A program made the position numbers and the translations under genes. A stretch of DNA of 64,000 nucleotides from NCBI RefSeq assembly GCF_003255815.1, contig NC_037680.1:27332326-27396325 (forward strand). The letters are read 5' to 3'. The notes under the pieces were generated by a model. The model saw only the letters and a program-made list of their open reading frames with translations, had not been told where the DNA came from and ran no database searches. Below are positions 44,401 through 55,708 of the stretch, piece after piece. Each line of letters opens with the position of its first letter. Within the stretch, counting starts at the first letter, position 1. Source of the DNA: Theropithecus gelada (Eukaryota > Chordata > Mammalia > Primates > Cercopithecidae).

Positions 44401-46185
44401 TCTAATGTTCCTGATTTTCTTAATATGCAAAGAGTTGTAACAATTAAATATGGGAAAGGCAGCCTATTTGCATAAAAGACCCCAAAATGCAGTTTATCAA
44501 AGAAGAAATGCAAATGGCTAATAAACCTATAAAAATAATTTTCCAACCATTCCCTTGCACTCTGATGACATTTTTCTAGTTCTTGCTCGATGTCTGTGTG
44601 TTTTGCTATTCTTCTTATTCTTTTCCTGAATTATCTTTGTTATTACTACCGTTCTTCTATTGCTCATGACAGAATATAATGGTTTTATCTGGCTACCTAT
44701 TTTCAAGAGGTGTGTGTGCATTAGAAAGGAGGGTCAAGGTAAGTGTGGGTTCACATTATTGTTGCAATTTTGCAAGTCTTCACAAGAAGGTAATCTCTGC
44801 TGCAACAGAAACAAAATATTTCCTATAAGAATGGCTTGTCTGTGGATCCTTTGTGTAGCCCTATCTTTTACACTTCTCTAAAGCTGAGTCTAGCAGGATT
44901 CTCCAGACAACTCATCTCACCTTTGTTCCCGTACTTGTGATTATAAGCAATACCTGTAGCAACATAGTATGTTATATATATGATCAAAGAATAGACTGTG
45001 GACATCATTTTCTTGGATCTACACTGCAGAGCCCTTTTCCATGGAAAAATTTCGCAAAGACTGCTTCTGTTCATGTATTTTCATGTGTTTCCTCCTAATT
45101 TTGCATCCCCTTTTGCCTATTTTAGAGAACAAGGGTCAAACCTGAACTCTAATTTTGCTGAAAATATAATGTTTAGCTTTCTTCAGGAAGAAAGAAAAGG
45201 AGAGAGGGAAAGAATGGGAGAAAAGAGAAGTGAGAAAATGAATAAAGCAATCACCTTTGTCAGAAAAACCTACAATCCAGAAAGCAAGGACTCTGGAAAA
45301 GACATCATGAAACAATAGTAGAAGATGAATTATGAGCTGGCCAAACTTAGGAAAGGAGGATTTATTTCAAATATGAAATCGGAAGGAGCACAACAAAGGC
45401 TAGACATCATAGAAAGCACCTTAAGGAATATTGTGGATTAAAATGTGAAGAATGAATAAAATAACCCAAAGAAAAAAAAAAGATTAAAAATAAAATTTTG
45501 TGAATGTATATGGATAGACTGAGATAAAGACACAAAAGAAAACCAAAAGAGTAGAAAAGAATGAATATTTAAAGATAGGGCTCAATAATAATGATTTAAA
45601 ATATAATTTTGATCTGCATATTGAAAGAGCATACCATGAACCAGGGAAAATTGACCTAGAACTGTCAATACTGAGACATGTCCTCATAAAATTGCTGTAC
45701 ATTAAACATGAAGAAAGAATAGTCAGGTCAATAATGGGAGGGGAAAAAGTCAGACTTGTCTCTGTCTTATCCACATCAACATTTAGTACCAGTTGGCAGT
45801 GGAGTAATAGCTACAGGATCTTATAGAAAGGAAAGTGTTTAATATTTCAAATGTAGCCCAAATGTCTTCAAGTTTAAATGCTAAAGACAGTTTTGAACAC
45901 AACGAATATAAAGACAGTTTTGAACTCAAGAAATACTTTTTGAAAACATTCTTAGAAAATTAGTTACAATAGAAGGACTGTTAGCAAGCATTGAAAGGAT
46001 TTAACTGTAAAAGAAAGACTAAAATGTGGGAATTAGAGCTAAAGAACAAAATGTAGACACCATATATAAATATAGATATAAAATGTTTCCTAAAATTCCC
46101 TAAAAATAGAATATGTTCCCTAAAAATATACCACTTCTACCTGTTTTCTCCAGTTTTTTTCCCCAGTCTTTACAATTGTCTTATT
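44401..46185. other. Unassigned, with HAL1/L1M-like part
   Basis: 44460-44540 has a short L1-like phrase ('gaagaaatgcaaatggctaa'). 45590-46040 ('atattgaaagagcataccatg', 'ccagggaaaattgacctaga', 'catgtcctcataaaattg') resembles old HAL1/L1M sequence on the + strand. The motif 'aaagacagttttgaac' is repeated at 45883 and 45910. No gene is supported; the 106-codon frame at 44998-45318 has no recognisable motif. Confidence 0.4.
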
Positions 46186-46503
46186 TTTTTTTTAATTTAT
46201 TTTTTAATTTTTTTTTTTTTTTTTTTTTAGACGAGTCTCTCTGTCACCCTGGCTGGAGTACAGTACCGTGATCTTGACTCACTGCAACCTCCACTTCCCA
46301 GGTTCAAGTGATTCTCCTGCCTCAGCCTCCCAAGTAGCTGGGATTACAGGCACCCTCCACCATACCTGGCTAATTTATTTTTATTTTTTTGTATTTTTAG
46401 TAGAGACAGAGTTTCACCCTGTTAGCCAGGCCGGTCTCGAACTCCTGACCTCAGGTGATCCGCCCACCTCGGCTTCCCAAAGTGCTGGGATTACAGGTGT
46501 GAA
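46186..46503 (-). mobile_element. Alu SINE, antisense (AluS-like)
   Basis: A long T-rich tail, then 'agacgagtctctctgtcacc' (with a small deletion), 'actcactgcaacctccactt', 'cctcccaagtagctgggatt', ending 'gggattacaggtgtgaac'. The last bases of the Alu 5' end (about 20) are lost. Confidence 0.92.
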
Positions 46504-46874
46504 CTAATTTTCTCATCTTTAATACTTGGAAGTCAAAGAATATCAATTAAAGCTGACAAAAAATAAAAGTATCAACATAATTTAACAATACAAGGAAAAA
46601 TAGTGAGTAACATTAACTGAAATATGACGGATGAAAGAAAAAGGACAGAGTAATAGAAAGTATGCCAATATTATAATCGCTTATAACAGTGAACTAATAG
46701 ATTTTGAATACAGAAATAAGGACAGAGATATAAATTACATGTTTATTTGTAAAAACAAAGTTGCATAAAATTATAAACATAACCACTGGAACAAAGATAC
46801 AGAGAAATTACCCATGGAGAAAAATAGGATAAACAGTACCAATGATATTTTTGTTTAAAAATATGTGGAAAATA

Positions 46875-47152
46875 GGCCAGCTGCAGTGGCTCATGCCTGT
46901 AATCCCAGCACTGTTGGAGGCCAAGGCAGATGCATCCCTTGAGCCCACGAGTTTGAGACCACCCTGGGCAACGTGGCGAAACCCCACCTCTACAAAATAT
47001 ACAAAAATTAGCCAGTGGACCCAGTAACTTGGGAGGCTGAGGTTGGGAGGATTGATTGAGCCTGTGAGGTGGCGGTTGCAGCAAGCCAAGATCGCGCCAC
47101 TGCACTCCAGCCTGTGCAACAGAGTGAGACCCTTGTCTCAAAAAAAAAAAAA
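46875..47152 (+). mobile_element. Alu SINE (AluJ/S-like)
   Basis: From 'ggccagctgcagtggctcat' to 'gagacccttgtctcaaaa'. The right-arm beginning is partly deleted ('agccagtggacccagtaact'). Its A tail merges into the microsatellite that follows. Confidence 0.9.
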
Positions 47153-47154
47153 AT

Positions 47155-47189
<35 letters not shown>

Positions 47190-47262
47190 ATAGAGACAGA
47201 GACACACATACTTATATATGTAAACATATATATTATATACACACACATATATATGTATACAG
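47153..47262. repeat. (TA)n(TG)n...(CA)n(TA)n microsatellite at Alu tail
   Basis: TA units, then about eleven TG units, a short 'agagacagagacacacat' link, then TA/CA runs. It starts exactly where the Alu A tail ends, the usual origin of such repeats. Confidence 0.9.
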
Positions 47263-47344
47263 AGAAAAAACAACAGAATGAAGAACAGTTCTTTTTGTTA
47301 GATGTCCACTGTCACATTATCATTTAACATTTTACTAAGGGGAA

Positions 47345-47700
47345 ACAGCCAAGAGAAAAATTAATGTAAGTGGATTTTAAAAACATGTTTTGTTGAAACA
47401 TAATTGTACATATTTATGGGGTACATATGATGTTTTGATACATGTATACAGTGAATAATGATCAAATCAGGGTAATTGAGATATCCACCACATCAAATGT
47501 TTACCATTTCTTTGGGTTAGAAACATTCCATACCCTCCCTTCTAGCTATTTTGAAATGTACAACAAAATATTCCTATTTTGCTATTGAACCCTAGAACTT
47601 ATTCCTTATATCTAATGGTATTTTTGTACCCATTAACCAGCCTCTCTCCATCTCCCCTCCCCACAACCTTCCCAGCCTCTCACTTTTTAAAAAGTAGATT
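47345..47700 (-). mobile_element. L1 3' end (L1PB/L1MA-like), antisense
   Basis: 'cataattgtacatatttatgg', 'ggtacatatgatgttttgat', 'gatcaaatcagggtaattg', 'gaaccctagaacttattcc' and 'gtacccattaaccagcctc' follow the antisense 3'UTR of this L1 class. It ends inside the UTR, a severe 5' truncation. Same class as 61735-63671. Confidence 0.8.
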
Positions 47701-48934
47701 TCTGACCAAATCATAGAGCACTCTATTCTCTGATGTGTTTAAAAGATACAATAAAGTATCTTATAAATGTCAAAACGTAAAGATGAAAAGCCAGATAAAG
47801 GTAAGCAAGGTATTTATATTAGACCAGAGAAATTCAGTCAACAAAAACATTAGGTGAGATGAACACAGTCTCATTGTGAACACACATGAAGTTGAAGCAG
47901 TTATGAATATCTACAAATTAAATAGCATGGCATCACTAATTGGAAAGACAATGTAGGTACCACTGAAAATAGAAACAATGAATACAGGTTCAGCTGCTTC
48001 CTGCTTGCAAAACCAAATAACAAGGACAAAGTTCAGTGGAAGAAAAGTGACTTTATTTCCAAACTAGCAGTGGGGAAATAGTCTAGGCTTCCTGCCTTAA
48101 AGAAACCATTTCAAATTTTTGGCCAGAATACAATAATTTAAAAGTGAAATTTGGTATGAAGGATGTGCAGGAGGGGCAAGGAGGTGCAGGACCACGTAAC
48201 TTGCTTCAGTGCTTTATTCTGCGCTATTGTCTGATCTGGTAAATGGTCTGGCACTATGTTGAGCATATATAGGTTGTAAATTAACTGCACATTCACATAA
48301 TCTCTTGTTGGGAGAAAATTGCATAGGTACCTGGATTGTCTCAAGATTCAGTCACAGAAACTTCTAAGCAGACATATAATTAGATAAGTGAGCAGTGCAA
48401 GGGCGTGCCTGGGGGAAAGAAGAAGAGTAAAGGTCATTATTTTATTATTAACAAGGAACAGGCACCAAATAAGGGAGAGAAGGAAAAAAGAAAAAAGGAC
48501 AAAAAAAAAAGCCCTTAAAAATAGGTTACTTGGTTACAACACCACTAGATTTGGAAAAGTTACTAATTGTCCCCTCAGTCCATAACAGATCATTCAGGGG
48601 TGGGGGATGGTGGAGGAATGAGGAAACACTGGAAGCATTTGTGCAAAAGTCAGGAACATTGTAAAGATGCCCACTGGCGTGACTATTATTTCACATTGTA
48701 CTAAAGGGAGCCAGCTGAGAGAGGTATTAGAAGTTAGAGAAAAAAAAAAGTTAAACCCCCTGGGTGTAGATGACATGATTAGATACCTGCATTCACCACC
48801 CAAAATAAAATCAACTAACTATCACAAATAAATTCCCTAAGATATATGGCACAACAATAATGTACGTTCATATACATAACTTTTCATGTATACCAAAATA
48901 ACTTTCAGTTAAACCCTAGCCCCCTAAAGCATAT
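47701..48934. other. Unassigned; LTR-like stretch on the - strand
   Basis: No gene is seen. On the - strand a 'ctatatatgctc' TATA-like box (about 48265) lies about 55 bases before an 'agaataaagc' poly(A)-like signal (about 48215), in CpG-poor, C-rich sequence. That spacing resembles an LTR, but I find no termini or target duplication. Confidence 0.3.
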
Positions 48935-49165
48935 TGTTTGTGTATTAATGTCCTATGGCTTCCGTAACAAATTACCACAAACCTGGTGTCTTAATGCAAA
49001 AAATAATTTTTTTCTCATAGTTCTAGGGGCCAAGATTCTGAAATCAGTATCACTGGACCCAAATCCAGTGGGTCCAGTGTGTTGGCAGGGCCATTCTCTC
49101 TCTAAAGAATAAGTCGTTTCTTACCTCTTCCAGCTTCTGCTGGATGCTGCTGGGGAATTATTATT
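48935..49165 (-). mobile_element. MLT1-type LTR fragment (ERVL-MaLR), antisense
   Basis: 'gtgtattaatgtcctatggc', 'cgtaacaaattaccacaaac', 'tcatagttctaggggcca', 'tggcagggccattctctc' and 'ttccagcttctgctggat' follow the complement of the MLT1 3' half. An 11-bp inverted repeat (49051-49061 and 49069-49079) sits within it. Confidence 0.75.
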
Positions 49166-49274
49166 AAGATTAATTAGTTAATCGATTTTATGTAGTTTGT
49201 ATATTATTCAATCTAGAAAACATGGAATAAGGACACTCTACCTAGTATTTGTTTCACCTATATACCTACTTTTA

Positions 49275-49604
49275 TTTTATTTTACTTTATTTTACTTTAT
49301 TTCATTTTATTTTTTGAAAACAAAATAAATTACTCTGTTGCCCAGGCTGGAGTGCAGTGGCATGATCTCAGCTCACTGCAACCCCCACCTCCTGGGTTCT
49401 AGTGAGATCCTGGTGTCTCAGCCTCCCAAGTAGCTGGGACTACAAGCACATGCCCCAACGCTGGGCCAATTTTATTTTAATTTTTATTAGAGATGGAGTT
49501 TCACCATGTTGGTCAGGCTGATCTCGAACTCCTGACCTCAAGTGATCTGCCTGCCTCGGCCTCCCAAAGTGCTGAGATTACAGGTATAAGCCACCACGCC
49601 AGGC
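49275..49604 (-). mobile_element. Alu SINE, antisense, with (TTTTA)n tail
   Basis: The tail is TTTTA/CTTTA units. The body runs 'ttactctgttgcccaggctg', 'ggttctagtgagatcctggt', 'tggtcaggctgatctcgaac', 'aagccaccacgccaggc'. The target duplication tatacctacttt(t)a is at 49261-49274 and 49605-49617. The usual 'gagacagag' start after the tail has been replaced by an A-rich stretch. Confidence 0.93.
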
Positions 49605-50284
49605 TATACCTACTTTATATGACTGCTCATCTCTTTTAGGTGAAATGTGTGACTGGATACAATTTTGTGATCTTGCTGCCTTTTCATTTTTGGTTATCTG
49701 TTCTGTTTTTTTTTTTTTTTTTCCCAAGGTTGCCTGTAAACATCACTTGACTATTACAATTATTTTTCTAGATTACTTTTACCTGTTGGTTACTTTAAGG
49801 GACTCTTCATTCCCCATTCCCCAGCTTTTCTCTTCTCTTTAACTACTTATTTTTTTAGAGACTTTAACTTTTATAGCAAAGCAAATATTTCCACGAATTA
49901 TAAAATGAATAGAAATAGTATCATCAAATGCCTCTGTTCTATAAATTGTAATAAAAGGAATTTACTTGAAGCAAATGGTATTTTAATTGTCTCTAGTTAT
50001 GTTTTCACATGGGATTGATGAAACACCTTTATATGTGATACTAATTTTTTTCAAATCCAAATATTATTTTCAACCTTCATTATTACTTCCGTCTTTTCAT
50101 TGGCATTGGAATAATATATTATAACTTTTTCATTTTGAATTTACCATGAATAGATAGTTTTTAAATTACATTCTAAAACTGATTATGTTGACATAGAAGC
50201 ATACAGCTAAATTTGCTACATATGATCATTTTATTATATATCTCATTGTGTTATTTGAGATTTGTAGTTTTGTGTATTACTTAG

Positions 50285-50638
50285 TGCTCTAGTCAGAATG
50301 TTTCTGTCTATGTTGAAAATTCATATGTTGAAATCTAATTCCCAATGCAATAATATTAAGAGGTGGGACTTTGAGGAGCCGGTTAGATAATGAGGGCAGA
50401 TCCCTCCTGATGGGATTAGTGCCATTATAAAAGTGGCCCAAGGAAATTTGTTCTGTCATTTGAGGACACATAAAAGGCACCACATATGAAGAAGAGGCTC
50501 TTGCCAGACACAGAATCTACCAGTTCCTTGATCCTGAGCCTCCCATTCCCCAGAACTGTGAGCAATAAACTTTTTTTTTTTTTTTTAATAAATTACCCAG
50601 TCTAAGGTACTTTGTTATAGAAGCTCAGACTAAGACAC
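50285..50638 (+). mobile_element. ERVL-MaLR LTR (MST/MLT-like)
   Basis: 'aaaattcatatgttgaaatc', 'aatattaagaggtgggactt', 'gggattagtgccattataaa', 'atttgaggacacataaaagg', 'ccccagaactgtgagcaata', ending 'gctcagactaagacac'. A run of 18 T/A follows the 'aataaac' signal. It abuts another MaLR LTR of opposite orientation. Confidence 0.75.
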
Positions 50639-50639
50639 T

Positions 50640-51058
50640 GTGTTAGGTTATTTTTGCATTGCTATAAAGGAATAATGAGACTGGCATTTATACAGGAAAG
50701 CGATTTAATTGGCTTACAGTTCTGCAGGCTGTATAAGCATGGCACCAAGATCTGCTTGGCTTCTTATGAGGGCCTCAGGAAGCATACAACCATGGTGAAA
50801 GGCAAAACAGGAGTGGGTGTGTCATATGGTGAGGGAAGGAGCAAAAGAGAGAGAGAGAGGAGGTGCTACATACTTTTAAACAACCGTATTTCACATGAAC
50901 TCAGAGTGAGAACTCACTTGTCACCAAGGAGATGGCACTAAGCCACTCATGAGCTATTCGTCCCCACGATCCAAACACTTTCCACCAGGCCCCACCTTCA
51001 ACAGTGAAGATTACATTTCAACATGAGATTTTAAGAGGACAAATATCCAAACACATCA
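50640..51058 (-). mobile_element. MST-type LTR (ERVL-MaLR), antisense
   Basis: Close to full length (about 420 bp). 'taatgagactggcatttata', 'cttacagttctgcaggctgt', 'agatctgcttggcttcttat', 'catatggtgagggaaggag', 'ccaccaggccccaccttcaa' and 'acatttcaacatgagatttt' follow the complement of MSTA/B. The end 'aatatccaaacacatca' is the LTR start. It forms a 3'-to-3' pair with the preceding LTR. Confidence 0.85.
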
Positions 51059-52799
51059 AACACAAATATAAAATAGAAGCTACTACCTCTTTGAGGAAGC
51101 CATTTGTTTTTCATTGCTTTTTAGTTCCAACTAAAATTCTAATGTGGACTTTAGGAAGCCTAACAAATACTTTTTGATCACAGTATGTTACATAATAGAT
51201 CTTAATTTTATTTCATTTCACAAAGAAAAGCCATAAAACTACTTATTTAGAGCTGCAAGCATTAGCCTAATTCCTACATTTTAAATAAGACCTGCAGGCT
51301 GATTTTCATACAAACCAGTCGCTACTAGTAAATTATCTTCATTTATGTATACCCTACCCCTTTCTACCTCCGATGTTAAGGATGTACCATTTAGAAAAAA
51401 CTGCTTACTTCTTTTTTTTTGAATACCTCAAACGTACCTCATTTATTATATTGTTCAAGAGATAATAAGTCTTATAAAATGACTGGCAAGCTCATATTTT
51501 GCTAAATTACCCAGATGCAATTATATTTTATACTTTTTTAATATTGTTAAACTTTTTAAATAATATTAAACTTATATTATCTTAATAGCCCAAAACAATA
51601 ACAATTTTTTAAAATTGTGATTTACCACGTATTAGGGTAAATATTGGGAGCTGCTTAAATTTAGCTCATGTCATATACTAGAATCTAGTAATCATCTTAT
51701 TATATTATAAATCAAAGTTTACCCATCTATTTTACTTATATTGCTTAACCTGAAGAACACACACAAATTATAAAAAATAACTTAGATGACTAAATAAACA
51801 TTGGTAATATAAAAATTTTATCTTGTTAATTTATTTTCTATGAATATTAAAGAAAGTATGCTGAATTTTTGTTACATGTAGGCTTTTTTCACTTCTACTA
51901 AACTTTCAGTTGTATCTAATTTTGATTATTTAAGATCTTAAAAAATCATGTCTTTAGATAGTTCCCTTTTTATATGTATATACAGTAGAAGATTATGTGA
52001 TGGTAAATTCAGTGTAGATTTTCCCAATCTGCTGAAGTAAATTTTTCTCCTTATCCATTGCTAACCAGCTGTAATCCGCCAGTGGAAGGGATCATCCAGC
52101 ATATTTTCATATGTGAATCGACAAACCAATTTGTAAGTTTTATTGAGTAATATTTCATGCATAAGCCTAATAGAACATCAGTCTAGGACCCAAATGAATT
52201 TAGATAGATTTAGGGGGACTTTGCTGTCCCCTTCTTTCTTCGTTTCTTTTTTTCTCTATGAATTATCCTTTATATGTTAAAGCTGAAGGTTGTTCAAAGT
52301 TAGTTTCCAGTTTCTTCATTCTTTCATTTTTCTAGTTGAATCTTCAAATTCACATTTTCTTCAGTTTTCAGAAGCCATAGTTCACAGTGATCCTATTGTA
52401 GTGGATTCAAATTCATTTACAAACATTCCTAACCTCATTTGGTGTAAAAAAAATGTAAACTTTGGACTCAGAGAAAACTACTTTCAGCATTTGATTGAAA
52501 TTTTCTATTTTTGTTATTTTTTTGGAATAAGGACACTGTAGGCCAGCCTTGTTCTGTTATTTCATTATTTTCCTATGTTTATTTATTCATACTAATTATA
52601 GATGTTCCATGATTATATTTATTTTAAAATGTGAAGTATCTGAAGAACTCTTTTATAATTTTTTTTTCCAGTGGATCTTACAAGATCCATGTGGCTATTC
52701 AAAGTCACAAACAAGTATGTCCTTGCAATAATTCATCTTGACAGCCTATTTTAAATACTTTAAAATGTGCATGTTCACGAGATTAAAAAAAATATGAAT
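51059..52799. other. Unassigned AT-rich sequence
   Basis: About 1.7 kb with no recognised repeat or gene. 52040-52140 contains a CpG-bearing stretch ('gtaatccgccagtggaagg') that stands out from the AT-rich surroundings but shows no frame or motif I know. Confidence 0.4.
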
Positions 52800-53094
52800 T
52801 TCTTTTTTGAATCAGGATCTCGCTGTGTCATCCAGGCTGGAGGACAGTGGTGTAATCATGGCTCAGTGCAGCCTCAACCTCCCGGGCACAAGTGATCCTC
52901 CCACCTCAGCCTCCCAAGTGGCTGGACTACAGGGGTGTGCCACCATGCCCAGCAAATTTTTTTTCTGTATTTTTTGTAGAGACAGGGTCTTACTGTGTTG
53001 TTCAGGTTGGTCTCAACCTTCTGGACTCAAGCAATCTTCCTGCCTCAGCCTCCCAGAGTGCTACGATTACAGGCGTGAGTCACCATGCCCAGCC
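52800..53094 (-). mobile_element. AluJ SINE, antisense
   Basis: 'gaatcaggatctcgctgtgt', 'atggctcagtgcagcctcaa', 'ggactacaggggtgtgcc', 'ggtcttactgtgttgttcag', 'gagtcaccatgcccagccc'. The AluJ-type 'cagcctcaacctcc' wording supports an old copy. Confidence 0.92.
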
Positions 53095-53104
53095 CATTGT
53101 TTTT

Positions 53105-53525
53105 TAAAGAAAAAATAACAGCTTTATTGAGATACAATTCATGTCATAAAGTTCAAAATTTTAAATTGTACGATCCAGTGCTTCTTAGTATATTCACAGT
53201 GTTGTATATCATTCACTACTGTTCAATTCTAGAACATTTCCTCACTCCAAAAAGAAACCCTGTACCCATTTCCTACTCCATTTCCCTCCACTCCCAGTCC
53301 TGGCAAACACTAGTCTACTTTCTGTCTCTTTGGATTTGCGTATTCTGGATGTTTCATATAAGAGGAATCATACAATACATGGCCTTTTCTTTCTTTCACT
53401 CATGGTAATGTTTTCAAGGTTCATCTGTGTTGTAGTGTATATCAGAATTCCATTCCTTTTTATAGCCAAATAATATTCTATTATGTAGATATACGGTACT
53501 ACATTTTATTTATTCATCAGGTTCT
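53105..53525 (-). mobile_element. L1M 3' end (L1MB/MC-like), antisense
   Basis: 'acagctttattgagatacaa', 'taaattgtacgatccagtgc', 'tttcctcactccaaaaagaa', 'ctctttggatttgcgtattc' and 'aaataatattctattatgta' follow the antisense 3' end of L1M elements. The AluJ inserted just beside its tail. Confidence 0.8.
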
Positions 53526-54104
53526 TGGAGTCTATTCTTTCTGAATCATTATCATTCGTCAATGATAAAAAGCCTGAAATTATAGTTTGGTATAGAGCAA
53601 TCTTTGATGTATATTTTAGACATTAAAACGGTGTGTGTATGTGTATGTGTGTATGTTTTAATTTTCATATGTCTTAATCTTACCTTTCAAAACTCTAAAA
53701 AATCCTTAGTTCTAAAACACTGTCATTCTCCAAAGGTTTTAGATGGGGGATTTTTTATAATAACTTGAAATTAAGAAGGAAGAGGATTTGGTCATCTGTA
53801 GAGGAAAATTTTTAGCATATCCCTTTTTTCTAGGTAAACATTCACTAGACCTTTTCTTTCTTCTCCTTATATCTCTAAATATAAGGCATCTTCTTGACAA
53901 CAATTTTAATTATTTATCTTTCTTCCCTCATCTAATTGGTCAGGATACCCAGTGTGTTCTACCTTACCAGTAATTCCCATTTGTTCTTTCTTTTCTGTTC
54001 TCACCACCAGAAACTGAGTTCATCTTTATTCTACGTGATAACAGAGTGGCTTACTTTACCTGTATCAGAGAACTTACCAATCTTTGTACTTGTCTCCTTC
54101 CAGC

Positions 54105-54220
54105 CACCAGCCAGTAAGCTCTTTGAAAGCAGGAACTGTTATTTTTGTCTTGGCTTTCTTCCATAGTGGCTGGCAAAAGAGTTTGTACTCATCTGTTTGC
54201 TGAAAAAATAATGATGAACA
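54105..54220 (+). repeat. L2-like 3' end
   Basis: 'ccagtaagctctttgaaagc', 'aggaactgttatttttgtct', 'atagtggctggcaaaagagt' and 'ctcatctgtttgctg' follow the L2 tail. It is diverged and short. Confidence 0.5.
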
Positions 54221-54264
54221 AGTGGTATGAATAATATTATCACTTAATTTTTTCCCTCTTCTTT

Positions 54265-55695
54265 TTTTTTTTATTATACTTTAAGTTCTAGGGTACATGT
54301 GCACAACGTGCAGGTTTGTTACATATGTATACATGTGCCATGTTAGTATGCTGTACCCATTAACTCGTCATTTACATTAGGTATATCTCATAATGCTATG
54401 CCTCCCCCCGGCCCTTGCCACAGTAGGATCCAGTGTGTGATGTTCCCCTTCCTGTGTCCAAGTGATCTCATTGTTCAGTTTCCACCTATGAGTGAGAACA
54501 TGCGGTGTTTGGTTTTCTGTTCTTGCAATAGTTTGCTGAGAATGATGGCTTCCAGCTGCATCCATGTCCCTACAAAGGACACAAACTCATCCTTTTTTAT
54601 GGCTGCATAGTATTCCATGGTGTATATGTGCCACATTTTCTTAATCCAGTCTGTCACTGATGGACATTTGGGTTGATTCCAACTCTTTGCTATTGTGAAT
54701 AGTGCCGCAATAAACATACATGTGCATGTGTCTTTATAGCAGCATGACTTATAATCCTTTGGGTATATCCCCAGTAATGGGATGGCTGGATCAAATGGTA
54801 TTTCTAGTTCTAGATCCTTGAGGAATCGCCACACTGTTTTCCACGAGGGTTGAACTAGTTTACAGTCCCACCAACAATGTAAAAGTGTTCCTATTTCTCC
54901 ACATCCTCTCCAGCATGTGTTGTTTCCTGACTTTTTAATGATCGCCATTCTAACTGGTGTGAGATGGTATCTCATTGTGGTTTTGATTTGCATTTCTCTG
55001 ATGGCCAGTGATGATGAGCATTTTTTCATGTATCTGTTGGCTGTATGAATGTCTTCTTTTGAGAAGTATCTGTTCATATCCTTTGCCCACTTTTTGATGG
55101 GGTTATTTGTTTTTTTCTTGTAAATTTGATTAAGTTATTTATAGGTTCTGGATATTAGCCCTTTGTCAGATGAGTAGATTGCTAAAATTTTCTCCCATTC
55201 TGTAGGTTTCCAGTTCACTCTGATGGTAGTTTCTTTTGCTGTGCAGAATGTCTTTAGTTTAGTTAGATCCCATTTGTCAATTTTGGTTTTGTTGCCATTG
55301 CTTTTGGTGTTTTCGACATGAAGTCCTTGCCCATGCCTATGTCCTGAATGGTATTACCTAGGTTTTAATCTCCTGGTGTGCTGTTTGCTAAGACCCTTGG
55401 TACAAGCGCAGTATTAGGGTGTGAGTTACCTGATTTTCCAGATGTTGTGTGTCTCAATTTCCTTTGGCTAGGAAAAGGAATTCCCTTCCCCCTTGCGCTT
55501 CCCAGGTGAGGCGATGCCTCACCCTGCTTCAGCTCTCGGGCTGCACCCGCAGACCAGCGCCAACTGTCCGACACGCCCCAGTGAGATGAACCCAGTACCT
55601 CAGTTGAAAATGCAGAAATCACCCATCTTCTGTGTCACTCACGCTGGGAGCTGGAGGCTGCAGCTGTTCCTATTCAACCATCTTGGACGTGCCCC
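54265..55695 (-). mobile_element. Internally deleted LINE-1 (5'UTR joined to ORF2 end)
   Basis: From 54265 to 55366 it is an antisense L1PA-type 3'UTR and ORF2 end. At 55366/55367 the sequence jumps directly to the L1 5'UTR, which runs to 'tcaaccatcttgg' near 55686 plus about nine bases. Roughly 4.7 kb (rest of 5'UTR, ORF1, most of ORF2) is absent. A 13-bp target duplication, ttccctcttcttt, is at about 54252-54264 and 55696-55708. Both L1 ends are present with clean flanks, so the element may have inserted already deleted. Its 3'UTR matches the lineage of the L1 at 38211. Confidence 0.9.
54475..55366 (-). pseudogene. L1 ORF2 C-terminal remnant
   Basis: The last 200 codons (54475-55077) are open and contain the cysteine-bearing CWRGCGEIGTLLHCWWDC stretch and the family C-terminus SLIGGN. 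The upstream part to 55366 is shifted in frame. The endonuclease and reverse transcriptase are absent, so there is no catalytic function. Confidence 0.88.
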
Positions 55696-55708
55696 TTCCC
55701 TCTTCTTT

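Noticed and set aside
47153..47262. Regular repeated units as a CRISPR-like or satellite array
   Set aside because: They are dinucleotide runs attached to an Alu tail, with no unique spacers.
54265..55695. Deleted L1 as a U12-type (AT-AC) spliced retrocopy, because the missing part would begin 'atatcc'
   Set aside because: The other end would be AG rather than AC and no branch-point sequence could be recognised; a one-base overlap is enough to explain the junction by template jump or deletion. Kept only as a remark.
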